From Sphingobium lactosutens DS20 (lineage in GTDB: Bacteria > Pseudomonadota > Alphaproteobacteria > Sphingomonadales > Sphingomonadaceae): 64,000 nt of DNA. Below are positions 26,155-35,899 of the stretch, piece after piece (the stretch's first letter is position 1; each line of letters starts with the position of its first letter). Under the pieces are notes generated by a model. It saw nothing but the letters and a program-made list of their open reading frames with translations, made no database searches and was not told where the DNA came from. The stretch spans positions 62,001 through 126,000 of the forward strand of contig NZ_ATDP01000108.1 of the NCBI RefSeq assembly GCF_000445105.1, written 5' to 3'. The translations under genes were made by a program, and so were the position numbers.

Positions 26155-27135
26155 TTAGCGTTGCGGGACGCCAAGTAGCGCACGCATCTCGTTGGCGGTT
26201 GCCGGAGTTCGGCCGTGGAGGGCAGCAATCTCCTTGGCGGCCTTGAACATTTCGAGATTGCTCGAGAAGCGCTCATCGGAGTTGGGATATTTCCACTCGG
26301 TGTCTTCCGTCCCCACGCGGATGTGGAGCCCCAGCATCGTTGCCAGCGTCGTCATGTACATCGTCGCACGGCCGGCGGCGCAGACGTGTATGGGGGCCGT
26401 CGGATCAACCTTGCGGATCTGGTGCACCATCAACATCATCTGGCGGACCATGTCGTCAACGTCCGTCACCGAGTTCCCAGAGAGCAGCGTACGACCGACA
26501 TCGAAGGGCAAACCAAATAGAAGCCCCCAGTACACCGTACCCTCCAAGATTCCGGTGTCGATCAGCCGGCGCTTGGCCAGTTCGATCTCGCCCGAATTGT
26601 GGATCGCCAATGCCGGAACCACACCATTGGCAACGAGCGTACGGACCGCCGGACCCGCGAAGGATTCGGGATGTCCCGGCGCGCACGGCCCTATTTCCGC
26701 CAGACCGGCAACAGCCGGGCTGAGGCACTCCTCGAACGTGGCGCCATTGAGCACGTTCAGGTCGGCCATGAAGCTATAACCATAGCGTTTGCGGAGCGGC
26801 TCCAGCACCATCGAGTAGGCCTCGACAGGGGGAATCTTGTCCAGCCGACGGCCCTTCTCGTCGGTCACCCAGGTGAAGTCGATGTGAACGGAAAAAGCAC
26901 CCTCTTCAATGACCGCGGATGCCTCGTCGATATAGCGTTCGATGGAATTCGTCGTATGTCCGCGCTCGGAACCTTCCGAGAAGCGACTGGAGACGGCGCA
27001 CGAAATTCCGATTTTGTTCGGTATATCCCACTTTGGCTGCTCATAGGAGCCGAGGAAGCTATAGTCTTCCATCTCCCGGCGCGCTGCCTCCCAGAGCGAA
27101 GGAATCTCTTCCTGCACCGATGATACTGAACTCAT
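26155..27135 (-). CDS. BKACE-family (DUF849, Kce-like) beta-keto acid cleavage enzyme, divergent
   Basis: The family condenses a beta-keto acid with acetyl-CoA, giving acetoacetate and a new acyl-CoA, using a zinc ion. This 326-residue member shows the TIM-barrel pattern: IGISCAVSSRFS near residue 43, FSVHIDFTW where most members have HxHAR, LAIHNSGEIELAKR, and the C-terminal HIRVGTEDTEWKYPNSDE. It diverges from the canonical member at 34037-34960, so its substrate probably differs. RBS GGAGAGG precedes the ATG. It is the first gene before the NMO-like flavoprotein. Confidence 0.75.
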   Translation of the reverse strand: MSSVSSVQEEIPSLWEAARREMEDYSFLGSYEQPKWDIPNKIGISCAVSSRFSEGSERGHTTNSIERYIDEASAVIEEGAFSVHIDFTWVTDEKGRRLDKIPPVEAYSMVLEPLRKRYGYSFMADLNVLNGATFEECLSPAVAGLAEIGPCAPGHPESFAGPAVRTLVANGVVPALAIHNSGEIELAKRRLIDTGILEGTVYWGLLFGLPFDVGRTLLSGNSVTDVDDMVRQMMLMVHQIRKVDPTAPIHVCAAGRATMYMTTLATMLGLHIRVGTEDTEWKYPNSDERFSSNLEMFKAAKEIAALHGRTPATANEMRALLGVPQR

Positions 27136-27524
27136 CTATCCTCTCCTTTTGAAAAGCATTCATCACCCAGCGATGATAGAGACCGTTCATACTGCTTTTT
27201 TATGCTGGCGCAATCCTTGCGGAAAAAAATCTCTCCCTCCCTCTGCTGAGCGCCCCTATTGCGAACTGGGTAGGAGGTTGCTATTTACAAGCGGGATATC
27301 CTGTTTGCCTGTTGACTGGCCGTAGTGCATGGCGTTACCGTCAGGTCCAGAAATCTTGGCTTCTATTCTGGCATGAATTGTAGTTTCCGAGTAACTACGT
27401 GAAAAAGATCAAAAAAATGAGAAAAACTGCTAGTGAAAATCTGAAGATAGCGCGTCAATAATCTCGGAGATTTCTTCGAGTAACAGGATCATATCGTATA
27501 TTAATATTTGGGGAGGATTGTTTT
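27136..27524. other. AT-richer divergent intergenic region
   Basis: Lies between the minus-strand BKACE gene and the plus-strand SMR-like gene and should hold both promoters. The last ~150 bases are notably A/T-rich for this genome (runs such as aaaaagatcaaaaaaatgag). GGGGAGG at 27510-27516 is the ribosome site for the next gene. No copy of the shared CTTC-N-ATATAGAA operator is present. Confidence 0.45.
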
Positions 27525-27857
27525 ATGGGTATATCGCTGACATCCATCTTTATTTTTCTGGTTGCATTGATTACCCAAATCTCGGGGGCGGCCCTCATTC
27601 CTAGAACGGCAGGTTTCACCGATATTGGATGGACAGCGACATGCCTGGCCTCATACATCGCATCCACCTGGCTCCTGGCGATCCTCGTCCGCCAAGGCGT
27701 GGCATTGAACATCGTGGTGCCCTTCATGGCTGCGGCAGTGCCACTCTCTACGATTGCCATCGCTTATCTAGCATATGGCCAAAGCGTGTCTTTGCCGAAG
27801 CTGGGACTGTTGGTGGGGGCATGCTGCGCGATCGGCATCGCCGGGTCACTGAAGTAG
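27525..27857 (+). CDS. SMR-like small membrane protein lacking the proton-binding glutamate
   Basis: 110 residues with four hydrophobic helices and the spacing of small multidrug resistance proteins (the AILAEVIG region of EmrE aligns with ALITQISGAAL; ASYIASTWLLAILVRQG; IAYLAYGQSVSLPKLGLLVGACCAIGIAG). The residue matching EmrE Glu14, needed for proton/substrate coupling, is Gln18, and the conserved tryptophan of helix 3 is absent. It is probably not a normal proton antiporter; a permeation or scaffold role, or a half-transporter, is possible. Confidence 0.65.
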   Translation: MGISLTSIFIFLVALITQISGAALIPRTAGFTDIGWTATCLASYIASTWLLAILVRQGVALNIVVPFMAAAVPLSTIAIAYLAYGQSVSLPKLGLLVGACCAIGIAGSLK

Positions 27858-28629
27858 GATCACGGCGAAGGACCAGCGCGCAATGCGCGCCTGACAAACG
27901 CCTCGCCGCCTTGGACCCATCAGTTTACCGACCTTGGGCGATTGAACAGCATGCGCGAACGACTTCTGGCATTGGTAATGCCATCGTGCTGCGAGCATTC
28001 AACGGATGTAGGGTGCGATATTAGGTTAGTATCGCGGGTAAGACGCTGGTCTGCTGCAGTGCGGCAGCTTTAGCTCTCAGTTGTACCACCATGCATTTAT
28101 AAGAACTCATGGTGTCAACCGAACCGGGGATTTGACCCGTCGTGTTTCCAGGTTCGTCTGACACATGGACCCGTTGGCGTAGTCCAATCGGCATGATCCG
28201 CTACGTCGGATGTAGCACCCCAGCAGCCCTTGGCCGGTATGTTGATCTGCTGATTTTCCTAACCCGATCTACTCGATCTTTCGCCAGTTCGGATCGTCGC
28301 CTTTATCACTCCTCTTATCAAGCGTCAGTTGGCGGTACTTCCACCATGCGGCTGCGGCTTGGCCGGAACCTGATAATCTTCACTCTTCGTCAGCGGCGCT
28401 CAAATTATGCACCATCTTGTTGGCCGGTACGATCAGCGCGCGCGGGCACAGTCGGCTTGAAGCGACACGGCTTATGCCTGGGCCAATCACCAGCAAAAAA
28501 CGCATTGACAGGCAGGATGTACTGTTCCTAATAAATGGCGACGCTCGATGAAACAGAGCGAATCCAGCGGTTGGTCACTCAGCTGAAACGGTGCCCATCG
28601 CTTTGAAAATCCTGGGAGGGGAAGAAGAA
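27858..28629. other. Long gap before the TonB receptor, no gene recognised
   Basis: About 770 bases. A 129-codon plus-strand frame (28142-28531) has an arginine/serine-rich translation without recognised similarity. The purine-rich ggaggggaagaag at 28615-28627 is the ribosome site for the receptor. It may contain a promoter and remnants of rearrangement. Confidence 0.4.
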
Positions 28630-30792
28630 ATGAAGCGATTCAAGCTGCATACCGCACTCGGCCTGTTTCTTACGGGAACGGGAGTACCGGTCGTCGCTAT
28701 TGCGCAGACTTCAGTGTCGGATGCCGGAAGCGCGACCGCGTCTTCCCTGAGCGAAGACATAATTGTCACCGCGCAAAAGGACCGGCAGACGCTGCAGCGA
28801 ACTCCCGCAGCGATCACAGCTATTCAGTCCACTGAAATCGTGACGCGCGGCATCACGGATCTTGTGAGTGTGCAGAACTTTGTGCCTTCGGCGCGCATCC
28901 AAGCCCAAGGCGCTTCGGTCGAGGTCTACATTCGCGGAATTGGCACGACCAACGATTTTGCCAATACCGAGCCGCCGGTCGCATTCGCTATCAATGGCGT
29001 ATATGTGCCTCGCGAGGCCATGAGCACACCCTTTTTCGACATCGACCAGATCGAGATTCTGCCCGGTCCACAGGGCACGCTTTATGGTCGCAGCGCCATT
29101 GGCGGCATCGTGAACGTCACTCTGAAGCGTCCGACCCACGAATGGGAAACCCAGGCTATCGGCGAAGTTGGCAATTACGGCCTATTCCATGGGACGCTGG
29201 TCCAGAACATTCCGGTTTCGGACAATTTCGCCCTCCGCGCGGGTGTCGACTACACGAACAGAAATGGCTATCAGAAAAGTGGCGCATCGGCTGCGGATGA
29301 TCTGGCAGGCCGCCTCTCTGCCCTCTATACGCCGACGGAGAACTTCTCTGCCTATGTCTGGGGCTTCCTGACCCGCAAGCGCGGCACTGCGACGAACCTC
29401 GTCAACAAAGGCTTCAATCCAGAGACCGGGCAGGTTGACGGTAAGTCGTTCCTGCATAACGATCCGTGGGATGACACTCTTACGGGTCCGCTTCTGGAGC
29501 CATATACGGCACTCTTCGGGCCGGTCAAAAGCTTCCCAGTCGACTATGATGGTCTGTCTGTCGGCGCGCAATTCGATCTGACGCTCGGTGACGTGACGAT
29601 TTCGGCGATTCCTGCCTATACGAGTGTCGATTCCAAGATCAACTACTTCCTCGGTTCTTTGTTTGCTGTCTACAATGCGAAGATTAAGGCATACTCGAAT
29701 GAACTGCGAGCCTCCGGTGACAGCGGTCGCATGAAGTGGCAGGCAGGCGTCAACGTCTATCGCCAGGTGAACTCGGACGTGACCGGCATTCCTCCAATTT
29801 TCATTAATTACAATTACAGGAATCGCTCGAAAGGCGTGGGCATCTATGCACAAGCGACCTACAGCATCACTGACGAATTTCGTATCACTGGCGGCGGTCG
29901 CTACAGCTCCGACAGCCGCACGGGCCGGGGCGTAACGGCGCAAGCAGCTTTCGACTACAGCTCGAATGCGCCTTGGACCGCTGACGTAAAATCGAACCAT
30001 CTCGACTGGAAAGTCGGACTCGAATATGATGCGACAGACAAAGTTCTGCTATACGCTACCGTCCAGTCCGGCTACCAGCCGGCGACATACAATTCGACCC
30101 CCGACACGGATTCCTTCGACAATCGCGTGGATTCCTCAACCATCATTGCCTACACTGCAGGCTTCAAAAGCCGCATGTTTGATAATAAACTGACCCTGAA
30201 TTCCGAGTTCTTCTACTATGATTATAAGAACCTGCCGCTTCAGGGCTATGACCCCGATCTTCTTTTCAACCCAATTTTCAACTCGCAAAAAGTCGAAATC
30301 TACGGGAACCAGACAGACATCATATTCAGACCTACGCGTAATGACAATCTGAGCGCCTCGATCGGCTACCTCCATGCGCGCCAGACGGAGGCGATCGTTC
30401 CCAGCTCGCCTTTCTTTGGAAAAGCGGCGGGCCTTGACGTCAGTGGCCTGCAGATGATGAATGCGCCGACCTGGACAATCACGGCCAGCTATTCGCATGA
30501 CTTTCAGCTGTCCCGAGGGTACGTACGGGCGTTTGTCGGAACCCGTTATGAGTCCGACTTCTACGGCTCCTACACCCATGGCATCGGATCCCGACAGAAG
30601 GCTTACTTCATGTCTGACGCAAACCTGACTTATCATGACGAGCAGGGAGGGTGGAGTTTGGGTGCGTGGATCAAGAATATCGAGAATGAGGCTGTTCAGT
30701 CCGCTCTCGGACTGGGCGGCACCCCAGGACCAGCAATAACCTTCCTGCAGGCGCCGCGTACCTACGGGCTGCGCGCGACCTTCGATTTCTAG
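28630..30792 (+). CDS. TonB-dependent outer-membrane receptor
   Basis: 720-residue outer-membrane transporter. Signal peptide MKRFKLHTALGLFLTGTGVPVVAIAQ, probable TonB box EDIIVTAQK, plug domain (TPAAITAIQSTEIVTRGITDL; LPGPQGTLYGRSAIGGIVNV), and a 22-strand barrel ending in the aromatic TYGLRATFDF. The N-terminus is of the sphingomonad FecA/CirA-like catabolic type, with no extra signalling domain. Its place amid BKACE and dehydrogenase genes suggests uptake of the unknown growth substrate rather than iron, but this is inference. Confidence 0.92.
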   Translation: MKRFKLHTALGLFLTGTGVPVVAIAQTSVSDAGSATASSLSEDIIVTAQKDRQTLQRTPAAITAIQSTEIVTRGITDLVSVQNFVPSARIQAQGASVEVYIRGIGTTNDFANTEPPVAFAINGVYVPREAMSTPFFDIDQIEILPGPQGTLYGRSAIGGIVNVTLKRPTHEWETQAIGEVGNYGLFHGTLVQNIPVSDNFALRAGVDYTNRNGYQKSGASAADDLAGRLSALYTPTENFSAYVWGFLTRKRGTATNLVNKGFNPETGQVDGKSFLHNDPWDDTLTGPLLEPYTALFGPVKSFPVDYDGLSVGAQFDLTLGDVTISAIPAYTSVDSKINYFLGSLFAVYNAKIKAYSNELRASGDSGRMKWQAGVNVYRQVNSDVTGIPPIFINYNYRNRSKGVGIYAQATYSITDEFRITGGGRYSSDSRTGRGVTAQAAFDYSSNAPWTADVKSNHLDWKVGLEYDATDKVLLYATVQSGYQPATYNSTPDTDSFDNRVDSSTIIAYTAGFKSRMFDNKLTLNSEFFYYDYKNLPLQGYDPDLLFNPIFNSQKVEIYGNQTDIIFRPTRNDNLSASIGYLHARQTEAIVPSSPFFGKAAGLDVSGLQMMNAPTWTITASYSHDFQLSRGYVRAFVGTRYESDFYGSYTHGIGSRQKAYFMSDANLTYHDEQGGWSLGAWIKNIENEAVQSALGLGGTPGPAITFLQAPRTYGLRATFDF

Positions 30793-31409
30793 AGTGTACT
30801 GGGCGGATCGATACGTCTGTCAGGTCTGAAGTCCCGGACGAAGCCTTTGGGTAGCAGATAATCCTTTCCGAAGCACCCCCCTCCGCCCAGACCTTAGTCC
30901 TCAGGATGTAATCGATGCATTTGAAACGACTTGGCTTTCGTCTCCAAACTGGCCGCCGCAAGCCACCTTTCAACTCCGGACAACGTTCCGGAATAAGTAG
31001 GAGTATGTGACATGCCTGGAAGACTGGCTGGTAAAGTCGCTATCATCACCGGTACGGGCAGCGGTATGGGACGGGCTGCGGCAGTGGCCTTTGCCCGTGA
31101 AGGCGCGAAGGTGGTGGGATGCGACATTAATGAGGCGCGTGGTGAGCAGGTCGTTGCAGAAGTGACCGCCTTCGGTGGCGAGATGGTATCGTTGCAACCT
31201 GTGGACCTTTCTGTTCCCGATGGCGCTAATGCCTTGATCAACTTCGCGCTCACGCAATACGGCGGAGTAGACATTCTTTATAATAATGCCGCGATGGCCT
31301 ATTTTGACTTCTTTCCCGCGATGACTTATGAGACGTTCTCGCGAACGATGCGAGAAGAGGTCGATATCGTCTTTCTTCTCACTCGCGAGGCTTGGCCGCA
31401 TATGGTTAA

Positions 31410-32866
31410 CAGGCCGTTGACGAAGTCGGCGGTGGCTGATTCAGTGCGGCAGTGGGATTGTCTGGCGGGTTAGCGGCGATGGCGATGGGGCGTGATAGCG
31501 AGGTCCAGTCCGATTTGATCGTGACGTGGGCGGAGATACCGCGTTCACCGGGGCATGTTTTCTACGACAAGCTCCAGAAGCTGCTGGCCGAGGCGGGCTT
31601 CGATGGCTTTGTCGAGAAGACGTGCAAGCCCTATTATGCGCCGCGGATGGGAGCCCCGTCGCTGCCGCCGGGCCGCTATTTCCGCATGCTGCTGATCGGC
31701 TATTTCGAGGGCATCGACAGCGAACGCGGGATTGTCTGGCGCTGTTCGGATTCGCTGTCGCTGCGGGAGTTCCTGCGACTGTCGAGCCGCGACAAGGTCC
31801 CTGATCATAGCTGGTTGTCGAAGACGCGGAGCCGCCTGCCGCACGAGGTACATGACCAGATCTTCGGCTGGGTACTGGCCCTCGTCGCCGGGCACGATCT
31901 GGTGAAAGGCGAGCGGATCGGCGTCGATGGCTCGACCATGGAGGCGAACGCCGCGCTGCGTACCATCGTGCGGCGTGACAATGGCGAGACCTACCGCGAG
32001 ATGCTGGTGCGCATGGCGCAAGAGAGCGGCATCGACACGCCGACGATCGACGACCTTGTCCGGCTCGATCGCAAACGCAAGGGCAAGAAGCTGTCGAATG
32101 CGGACTGGGCGAGCAAGACCGATCCCGACGCGAAGGTCGCGCGGATGAAGAACGGCTCGACGCGTCTGGCCTACAAGCCCGAACACGCGGTCGATCTCGA
32201 CACGGGTGTTATCGTGGCAGCGCCGATCCACCCGGCCGACAAGGGCGACACGACAACGCTCGACGCCACGCTGGAGACGGCAGCACGCAACCTCGCCGAC
32301 ATTGGCCTGGCGCCGACGTCCGGGGATCCCTGCGATCTTGTGACCGATAAAGGCTATCATTCGCGCGAGCTCCTCAAGGGTCTCGACGGCGACATCTGGA
32401 AGACGCGCATCGCCGAGCCGGCACCGCCGAATGGATATCTGCGCTGGCACGGCGACGAGGCTGCCCAGAAGGCCGTCTACGCCAATCGGTCTCGCCTGAA
32501 ATCCGCCGTCGGACGCAAGGCGATGCGCAAGCGTGGTGAGATGGTCGAGCGTAGCTTTGCCCACGTCCTGGATCGCGGCGGCATGCGCCGCGCGTGGCTG
32601 CGCGGGCGCGAGAATGTTCACAAGCGTTATTTGATCCACGTCGCCGGGTTCAATCTTGGCATTCTCATGCGCGCCCTGTTCGGTTGCGGCACTCCGAGGG
32701 GCGCCAGGGGCGCATCCAAGGCATTCTTGTTCGTAGTTCAGACCGATGTTGCGCTCGTCATCGCCCTCGTCGCCGAGTTCGACGGAGAAAGGGCCATGCT
32801 CCTCATCGTTTTTACCCCTGAAGGCGCTGACAGACCCGGCTGAAAACCGACTTCGTCACCGCGCTG
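31410..32866 (+). mobile_element. IS1182-family insertion sequence, TTAA target duplication
   Basis: 1457-bp element. The inverted repeats start CAGGCCGTTGACGAAGTCGG (left) and CAGCGCGGTGACGAAGTCGG (right, read inward), 17 of 20 identical. TTAA is duplicated at 31406-31409 and 32867-32870. The clean ends and restorable host gene point to a simple, rather recent insertion. Confidence 0.88.
31479..32843 (+). CDS. IS1182-family transposase
   Basis: About 454 residues, intact. N-terminal DUF772 domain (HVFYDKLQKLLAEAGFDGFV; PPGRYFRMLLIGYFEGI), then the DDE domain: Asp in IGVDGSTMEANAALR, Asp in VTDKGYHS, Glu in GEMVERSFAHVLDRGGMRR. Start taken at ATG 31479 (MAMGRDSEV); 31485 is an alternative. 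Confidence 0.92.
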   Translation: MAMGRDSEVQSDLIVTWAEIPRSPGHVFYDKLQKLLAEAGFDGFVEKTCKPYYAPRMGAPSLPPGRYFRMLLIGYFEGIDSERGIVWRCSDSLSLREFLRLSSRDKVPDHSWLSKTRSRLPHEVHDQIFGWVLALVAGHDLVKGERIGVDGSTMEANAALRTIVRRDNGETYREMLVRMAQESGIDTPTIDDLVRLDRKRKGKKLSNADWASKTDPDAKVARMKNGSTRLAYKPEHAVDLDTGVIVAAPIHPADKGDTTTLDATLETAARNLADIGLAPTSGDPCDLVTDKGYHSRELLKGLDGDIWKTRIAEPAPPNGYLRWHGDEAAQKAVYANRSRLKSAVGRKAMRKRGEMVERSFAHVLDRGGMRRAWLRGRENVHKRYLIHVAGFNLGILMRALFGCGTPRGARGASKAFLFVVQTDVALVIALVAEFDGERAMLLIVFTPEGADRPG

Positions 32867-33509
32867 TTAAGCGGGGCGGGGGATCCATAATCAATACTGG
32901 CTCTATCGCGGCGAGGGTCGGATCGAAAAGTCAAGGATCTCTTGCCCATACCACTGCGAAGGGCGCAGTGGTGGCCATGACCCGTCAGCTTGCCGCGGAA
33001 GGTGGTCCGCACGGAATTCGTGTCAACTCGATCTCGCCGGGTTTCATTCGATCGGCGCAGACTGAGCCCTTTATCGCCGATACTAAGGTCATGGATATGA
33101 TCAGCGAAAATTTCCTCATTAAGCGTGCCGGCGAAGCAGAGGAGGTCGCATCCTGTGCGGTCTATCTTGCTTCCGATGAGAGCGGTTACGTGACGGGGGC
33201 TGATTTCCTCATCGATGGCGGTTTCACGGCCATTTAGCAGGCGGTCTGTATGTGCCAAGCAGCCGGTAATTCACTAGAGGGCAGTCTGGCTGCCGGTGCA
33301 TGAGGCTACCGAAACGGCTCGTATCACCAATTCGAAAAACCGGATATACCGTTTGTTCGTGCGTAGTGATTTGTGGCATTATCGTCGACGGTTCGGTGAT
33401 TGCAGCAGGTGTCATGTGCAATTGCCAGTTAGGTGAATCGGAAAGCTATCGTCGGACCGGAAAAGTGAAGGGCGGTGCCTCAGAGCGCAAAAATGATCGG
33501 AGAGATGTC

Positions 33510-33920
33510 ATGGTTCATGATAAGAAGTCTGCAAAAGTTATAGCTAAAATGTTTTCGTCAATCGAGCAGGGGGATATGGAAACATTCCGCACCTGCTTCG
33601 AAGCAGGCGCCATCATTTGGCACAATTTTGATCAAGCTGAGCAGACCGTCGAGCAAACGGCGGATATCCTGCAATATTTCTGCTCCTCAACGATATCTCG
33701 TAAATATCAGCAGCAGCGGATATCGTGGGCCGACGACGCGGCATTTTCTCAGCATTTTCTGACAGCAAAATTCCCGTCCGGCTATGAAATGCGACTGCCG
33801 GCGCTCATGCGTATTGTGATTGGCGCTAACGGTTTAGTTTCGCGGATCGATGAGTACTTCGATCCAAAGGACTCGGTGGTCCCCGAAGTCGAGCAATCTG
33901 ACCTGGTCGCGTCGAACTAG
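33510..33920 (+). CDS. SnoaL-like / NTF2-fold protein
   Basis: 136 residues. N-terminal helix KVIAKMFSSIEQGDMETFRTCF, then GAIIWHNFDQ, LPALMRIVIGANGLVSRIDEYFD: the pattern of SnoaL-like polyketide cyclase/isomerase or hydratase proteins. The ATG at 33510 follows ggagag; the upstream open frame looks non-coding. It is followed by BKACE and enoyl-CoA hydratase genes on the same strand. Enzyme or carrier role cannot be assigned. Confidence 0.68.
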   Translation: MVHDKKSAKVIAKMFSSIEQGDMETFRTCFEAGAIIWHNFDQAEQTVEQTADILQYFCSSTISRKYQQQRISWADDAAFSQHFLTAKFPSGYEMRLPALMRIVIGANGLVSRIDEYFDPKDSVVPEVEQSDLVASN

Positions 33921-34036
33921 AGGCGTGGGGTAGCGTGCGACGGAGACATCGCCGCAGTCCAAGCAATGGGAGAAAGGAAGGCAGGGCATAACCTGCAACT
34001 TGCCTGCGCCCCGCAACACAAATCGAGGAATTTGCT

Positions 34037-34960
34037 ATGTCAAAGATCATTATCAGCTGCGCGGTCACAGGCTCGGTTCATACTCCGACGATGAGTCCAC
34101 ATCTGCCTATCACACCCGATCAAATTGCGCAGCAGGCCATCGAGGCTGCCGAAGCAGGTGCTTCCATTCTTCACCTTCATGCCCGCAATCCGGAGACTGG
34201 CGAGCCGACCCCGGATCCTGCCGTTTTCATGGATTTTCTGCCTCGGATCAAGCAGGCAACTGATGCAGTCGTCAACATCACCACTGGCGGTGGGCAGAAC
34301 ATGGCGCTGGAGGACCGGTTAGCGGCAGCTGAGCATGCCTCACCGGAACTATGCTCTCTCAACATGGGATCGATGAATTTCGGTCTCTACCCGATGATTG
34401 AAAAATACAATTTCAGCCAGGAATGGGAGGGGGCCTATCTAGAGGCATCCCGCGACAGGATATTCCGAAATACCTTCAAAGATATAGAGAACATCATTGA
34501 ACGTCTTGGCGTGCGACACGGTACGCGCTTTGAGTTTGAATGCTATGACGTGGGGCATCTCTATACGCTGGCCCACTTCCTAGACCGGAAGCTGGTCAAG
34601 CCGCCGCTGTTTGTGCAGTCGATCTTCGGTATTCTCGGTGGCCAGGGTGCAGACACAGAGAACCTCCTTCACGCCAAGCGAATCGCGGACAAACTATTCG
34701 GCGACGACTATCAATGGTCCGTAATGGCTGCGGGCCATCACCAGCTTCCTTTCGTGACGATGGGCGCATTGAATGGCGGCAATGTACGCGTCGGTCTGGA
34801 GGATTCTCTTTACGCCGGGAAAGGGCGTCTCGCAACCTCCAATGGGGAACAGGTTCGTATCATTAGATCGGTTCTCGAATCGTTGTCTCTGGAAGTTGCG
34901 ACGCCGAGCGAAACGCGGAGCATCCTCGATCTGAAGGGCGGAGACAATGTTTCGTTCTAG
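34037..34960 (+). CDS. BKACE-family beta-keto acid cleavage enzyme (canonical)
   Basis: 307 residues. Family signatures are clear: IISCAVTGSVHTPTMSPHLPITP at the N-terminus, zinc-ligand motif ILHLHARNPETGEPTPD (residues 47-63), FECYDVGHLYTLAHF, and GALNGGNVRVGLEDSLY. The reaction is beta-keto acid + acetyl-CoA giving acetoacetate + acyl-CoA; which keto acid is unknown. It is flanked by a SnoaL-like gene and an enoyl-CoA hydratase, with which it likely forms an operon. The second, divergent BKACE lies at 26155-27135. Confidence 0.9.
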   Translation: MSKIIISCAVTGSVHTPTMSPHLPITPDQIAQQAIEAAEAGASILHLHARNPETGEPTPDPAVFMDFLPRIKQATDAVVNITTGGGQNMALEDRLAAAEHASPELCSLNMGSMNFGLYPMIEKYNFSQEWEGAYLEASRDRIFRNTFKDIENIIERLGVRHGTRFEFECYDVGHLYTLAHFLDRKLVKPPLFVQSIFGILGGQGADTENLLHAKRIADKLFGDDYQWSVMAAGHHQLPFVTMGALNGGNVRVGLEDSLYAGKGRLATSNGEQVRIIRSVLESLSLEVATPSETRSILDLKGGDNVSF

Positions 34961-35004
34961 TGACGTTATGGATGAGAAATGATCGTGGGGAAGGACTCCA
35001 ACAG

Positions 35005-35892
35005 ATGAACTATCAGACGATCAAGTATGAGATCGACGAGACGGGCATTGCTCTTTTGCTGCTTAACCGGCCCGATCGACTGAACGCATTCACCGTTGAG
35101 ATGTGCCAAGAACTCGAGCACTTCTATCGCGCGGCCAGCTTGGATGATTCCATTCGGGCAATTATCGTATCCGGTGAGGGAAGGGCATTCTGTGCAGGCA
35201 TGGATCTTGGCGTCCAGGGCAATGTCTTTGGTCTCAGTGAAACGCTGCAGCCTACGCTTGAGGACATGAACAAGCGGCTACACGACGAAGCGATCCGGGA
35301 TGGTATTCGCGATACGGGTGGCCGCGTCACGCTGGCCATGTACGACTGTCTGAAGCCCATCATCGGTGCGATCCATGGTGCAGCCGTGGGTATCGGGATT
35401 ACCATGACGCTGCCCATGGATATCCGCTTGGCCACCAGGGACGCCCGGATCGGCTTTGTGTTCGGCCGGATCGGCATCGTGCCGGAAGCCTGCTCCAGTT
35501 GGTTTTTGCCGCGGATCGTTGGCGAACAGACTGCCTTGGAATGGACATTGACCGCCGATATCATCGATGCGGACACGGCACATGCCGGCGGGCTTGTTCG
35601 GAGCGTCTATGACGATCACGCGACAATGCTGGAGGAGGCTTATGCCCTGGCCCGTCGCATGACCCAAAATCGTTCGCCCGTTGCGGTCGCGCTCACGCGC
35701 CAGATGATGCGCCGGAATCCGGCGCTTCCGCACCCGGTCGAAGCCCATAAGATTGATTCTCTTGCCGTCCTTCACGCGAGCAGGCTGGAAGGCAAGGAAG
35801 GTGTGAGCGCCTTCCTCGAAAAGCGTGAGCCCCGTTTCACTGGCAAAGCCTCGGAGCTGTCCTTCTTTCCATGGGAGTTGACCGACCGCTGA
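35005..35892 (+). CDS. Enoyl-CoA hydratase/isomerase (crotonase) family protein
   Basis: 295 residues. Crotonase features: LLLNRPDRLNAFTVEMCQEL, oxyanion-hole segments GEGRAFCAGMDLG and AIHGAAVGIGITMTLPMDIRLA, and FGRIGIVPEACSSWFLPRIVG. The conserved Pro-Glu near residue 162 suggests hydratase activity. It starts 44 bases after the BKACE stop, with ggaagga upstream of ATG 35005. Presumably it hydrates an unsaturated acyl-CoA so that a keto acid or thioester can be cleaved nearby. An IS3-type end begins 8 bases after its stop. Confidence 0.88.
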   Translation: MNYQTIKYEIDETGIALLLLNRPDRLNAFTVEMCQELEHFYRAASLDDSIRAIIVSGEGRAFCAGMDLGVQGNVFGLSETLQPTLEDMNKRLHDEAIRDGIRDTGGRVTLAMYDCLKPIIGAIHGAAVGIGITMTLPMDIRLATRDARIGFVFGRIGIVPEACSSWFLPRIVGEQTALEWTLTADIIDADTAHAGGLVRSVYDDHATMLEEAYALARRMTQNRSPVAVALTRQMMRRNPALPHPVEAHKIDSLAVLHASRLEGKEGVSAFLEKREPRFTGKASELSFFPWELTDR

Positions 35893-35899
35893 ATCTCTA

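Larger units (their letters stand above)
31012..33237 (+). pseudogene. Short-chain dehydrogenase split by an IS1182-type insertion
   Basis: The N-terminal part (31012-31409) has TGTGSGMG, DINEARG and NNAA; the C-terminal part (32871-33237) has the catalytic Ser and HTTAK (Tyr replaced by Thr-Thr; the family normally has Y-x3-K) and LIDGGF. Removing the 1457-bp element plus one TTAA copy restores one frame of 254 residues, joining HMV to KRGGGSIINTGS as in normal SDRs. The gene is therefore inactivated by the insertion. The altered Tyr motif suggests it was already atypical. It lies between the TonB receptor and a SnoaL-like gene, so it belonged to the same catabolic set. Confidence 0.88.

Noticed and set aside
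28142..28531. 129-codon plus-strand frame before the TonB receptor
   Set aside because: Composition resembles random reading of rearranged DNA; no start signal or family.
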